Below are positions 62,179 to 64,000 of a stretch of 64,000 bases of DNA, piece by piece; position 1 is the first letter of the stretch; each line of letters starts with the position of its first letter. The notes below the pieces were generated by a model that was not told the origin of the DNA, did not search any database, and worked only from the letters and a program-made list of their open reading frames with translations. Source of the stretch: Burkholderia gladioli (lineage in GTDB: Bacteria; Pseudomonadota; Gammaproteobacteria; Burkholderiales; Burkholderiaceae). The stretch is from contig NZ_CP009322.1 in NCBI RefSeq assembly GCF_000959725.1, forward strand, positions 1,178,001 through 1,242,000, read 5' to 3'. Both the position numbers and the translations under genes were made by a program.

Positions 62179-62901
62179 TCAGGACGCCGATTCGGGTTTC
62201 GCGCCGATCGTGAACTCGAACGAGGCCACGCCGTCGACACCGCCCGCGACGCGGTCGCCCGGTTGCAGCGCGCCCACGCCGGCCGGCGTGCCGGTGAAGA
62301 TCAGGTCGCCCGCCTGCAGCTCGATGGCCTGCGACACGTAGGCGACGATATCGGGCACGGGCCAGATCATGTCGGCCAGGTCGCCTTGCTGGCGCGCTTC
62401 GCCGTTGACGGTCAGCCAGATCCGGCCGTTTTGCGGATGGCCGAGCTTGGCGGCCGGATGTAGCGGCGTGACCGGGCCCGAGGCGTCGAAACCCTTGGCC
62501 CAGTCCCAGGGGCGGCCCAGCTTCTTGGCCTCGGCCTGCAGGTCGCGACGCGTCAGGTCGACGCCCACGCCGTAGCCCCACACGTGGTCGAGCGCGTCGG
62601 CCGCCGCGATCCGGCTGCCGCCCCGGCCGATCGCGATCACCAGTTCGATCTCGTGGTGCAGCTCGGAGGTCAGCGTCGGGTAGGGGATCGTGCCTTCGGC
62701 GGGTACCACCGCGTCGGCAGGCTTGCCGAAGAAGAACGGCGGCTCGCGGCTCGGATCGGCGCCCATTTCACGGGCATGTTCCGCGTAGTTGCGGCCGACG
62801 CAGAACACGCGGCGCAGCGGGAAGCGGGCGGACGAATCGGCGACCGCGACGGAAACGGGGGCCGGCGGCGTGACGACGTAGTCGGCGGAATGGGCGCTCA
62901 T
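62179..62901 (-). CDS. Fumarylacetoacetate hydrolase-family protein (fumarylpyruvate hydrolase-like)
   Basis: This 240-residue metal-dependent hydrolase has the FAH fold: RRVFCVGRNYAEHAREMGAD, EPPFFFGKPADAVVPAEGTI, metal-binding HHEIELVIAIGRGG, GYGVGVDLTRRDLQAEAKKL, KGFDASGPVTPLHPA, and IFTGTPAGVGALQPGD. The pattern matches NagK-type fumarylpyruvate hydrolases of the gentisate pathway, which split fumarylpyruvate to fumarate and pyruvate. No gentisate dioxygenase or isomerase gene is in view. ATG 62901 is supported by the family start. Other FAH-type acylpyruvases are possible. Confidence 0.9.
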   Translation of the reverse strand: MSAHSADYVVTPPAPVSVAVADSSARFPLRRVFCVGRNYAEHAREMGADPSREPPFFFGKPADAVVPAEGTIPYPTLTSELHHEIELVIAIGRGGSRIAAADALDHVWGYGVGVDLTRRDLQAEAKKLGRPWDWAKGFDASGPVTPLHPAAKLGHPQNGRIWLTVNGEARQQGDLADMIWPVPDIVAYVSQAIELQAGDLIFTGTPAGVGALQPGDRVAGGVDGVASFEFTIGAKPESAS

Positions 62902-63049
62902 GGCGTAACTCCTGGCTTGGACGGTTGGCGGGGGCCGCGGCTCGCGGCACGATGCAACGATAACAAGCCGCCGGCGGGCGCGATGCGACGAAGCTGTCGA
63001 GATTCTGGACAAATCTACGTTTCGCGCGGCCGGCGCGCCGGCCGCGGGT

Positions 63050-64000
63050 TCAGGCGCCGCCGGGGGCGTCGGATGTGTTTTCGGCCTTGGTTTCGGCGCC
63101 GCCGGCGCGAGAGTCGCCGGCAGGGGTGTTGTCATCGATACCGGCCGCTGCGGCGCCGGTTTCGGCATCGACTTCGGTTTCGCGCTCCGAATCGGCCTCG
63201 GCACCGGCCTCGGCAGCCGCCAATCCCGCCGCGCGCGCCTCGGCATCCTCGCCGTTGGCTTCGCGATAGTCCTTCGGCGACATCCCCACGCAGGCACGGA
63301 AGCGCCGCGAGAAATACCCCTCGTCGCGAAACCCGACGTCGTGCGCGATATCGGCGATGCGCCGCGTGGTGTGCGCGAGCAGCGACTGCGCGAGCGCGAT
63401 GCGCCGCTCGGTCACCAACTCGGTGAAGGTGCTGCCGGTTTCCTTGCGGATCAGGTGGGCCAGGTAGTTCGGCGACAGGAAGGCGGCCTCGGCGGTGCCG
63501 GTCAGCGTCAGCTCGCCGCTGGTCAGGTTGGCGCGGATGTGGCGCATCACGCGGGCCAGCGCGTCGCGCCGGCCAGCCTTCTGGGCGCCGTGGCTCTGCG
63601 CCAGCTTGCCGAGCGCGCCCGCGTACTGGGTGCTGACCAGGCCGATCAGCTGCAGCAGGTAGCCGCGCAGCAGGGTCACCGAGCCGAAGCTGCGTTCCCG
63701 GTTCACGTCGAGCATGCGCTGCGCGAGCCGGCGCGCGTCCTCGAAGGCGTCGCCGGTCAGGATGTAGTCGAGCCGCTCCTGGAAGCGGAACGGCGCGAGT
63801 TCCGGCACGCGCTGCACCGGCACGTCGTCGAGGTCGAGCGGATCGACGTCGAGATCGCTGCGCAGGAACTGCTGCGAGAAGTTGATGACGATGAAGTGCG
63901 CGCCCGGCGGATGCGGGATCAGGTGCTCGCGAAACGGCAGGATGAAGGCCAGCGCGCCGCGCGGGAAGGGGCGCGTGACGCCGCCGATGCGTTGCTGCGT
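63050..64000 (-). CDS. AraC-family transcriptional regulator, N-terminus beyond window edge
   Basis: The frame is open from the right window edge to the stop at 63050, giving 316 residues without the start. The first part is a cupin-like effector domain (PFREHLIPHPPGAHFIVINF). The AraC helix-turn-helix pair reads LTLTGTAEAAFLSPNYLAHL, IRKETGSTFTELVTERRIAL and IADIAHDVGFRDEGYFSRRF. After SPKDYREANGED there is an unusual tail of about 65 residues, rich in Ala/Glu/Asp/Gly. It lies upstream of the fumarylpyruvate hydrolase-like gene on the same strand, 148 bases away, and may regulate it. Confidence 0.88.
   Translation of the reverse strand, partial: TQQRIGGVTRPFPRGALAFILPFREHLIPHPPGAHFIVINFSQQFLRSDLDVDPLDLDDVPVQRVPELAPFRFQERLDYILTGDAFEDARRLAQRMLDVNRERSFGSVTLLRGYLLQLIGLVSTQYAGALGKLAQSHGAQKAGRRDALARVMRHIRANLTSGELTLTGTAEAAFLSPNYLAHLIRKETGSTFTELVTERRIALAQSLLAHTTRRIADIAHDVGFRDEGYFSRRFRACVGMSPKDYREANGEDAEARAAGLAAAEAGAEADSERETEVDAETGAAAAGIDDNTPAGDSRAGGAETKAENTSDAPGGA

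Overview
The window is a high-GC (about two-thirds G+C) stretch of a Gram-negative beta-proteobacterium, almost certainly Burkholderia sensu stricto. The evidence is the Burkholderia-type general porin, the many LysR/AraC/MarR regulators, the short H-NS-family protein, the ProQ/FinO protein with long low-complexity tails, and a type VI secretion (T6SS) vgrG cassette. The mix looks like the plant-associated clade (gladioli/glumae/plantarii) and a secondary replicon, but both of those points are inference. No tRNA, rRNA, CRISPR array, insertion sequence or phage integrase was seen.

Layout. 1-2947 (minus strand): a probable four-gene set encoding a GNAT acetyltransferase, a DUF6916-like protein, an MdpB/tail-collar protein and the N-terminus of a large LEPR-motif/DUF4347 protein cut by the window edge. 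3218-6527: a di-haem cytochrome c peroxidase and an AcpA-like phosphoesterase lipoprotein, each followed by its own terminator. 7124-10560: an Lrp regulator divergent from aroP and an aromatic aminotransferase (aromatic amino-acid uptake and transamination). 10738-17480: DUF488, HAD phosphatase, DUF1488, a NarL-type two-component pair with a 4-bp overlap, and a DedA-rhodanese fusion.

17548-24682 is the main accessory island. It holds a perfect 19-bp hairpin, a VgrG with a C-terminal extension, a VRR-NUC nuclease effector, a DUF3396 immunity protein and a SEL1-repeat lipoprotein. G+C falls sharply in the effector and in the first half of the immunity gene, then recovers inside the immunity gene. 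The immunity protein and the lipoprotein share a C-terminal CPExGxW / RRxF / G[ED]xxP module.

24888-36692: poxB, proQ, a chemoreceptor, an H-NS-family gene, an aldehyde dehydrogenase with a convergent AraC regulator, a secreted lipoprotein resembling six-hairpin glycosidases, and a 57-residue membrane protein. 36781-45293: the bacterial alpha-2-macroglobulin / penicillin-binding protein 1C pair with a 4-bp overlap. 45805-52774: porin, a second-type MurA, an MHS-family transporter, an M20 amidohydrolase with a divergent LysR regulator, and a small exported protein.

53289-56801 looks like a small regulon. A MarR regulator lies just upstream of a CBS-domain CLC chloride channel, and an HPP-CBS membrane protein lies beside it. 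A 17-bp palindromic site, ATATC(A/G)CAACATGATAT, occurs once in front of marR-clc and once in front of the HPP gene, so MarR probably controls both. 57195-64000: LysR, a Ca2+/H+ antiporter, a higBA toxin-antitoxin pair, MarC, a CPBP protease, a fumarylpyruvate hydrolase-like enzyme and an AraC regulator cut by the right edge.
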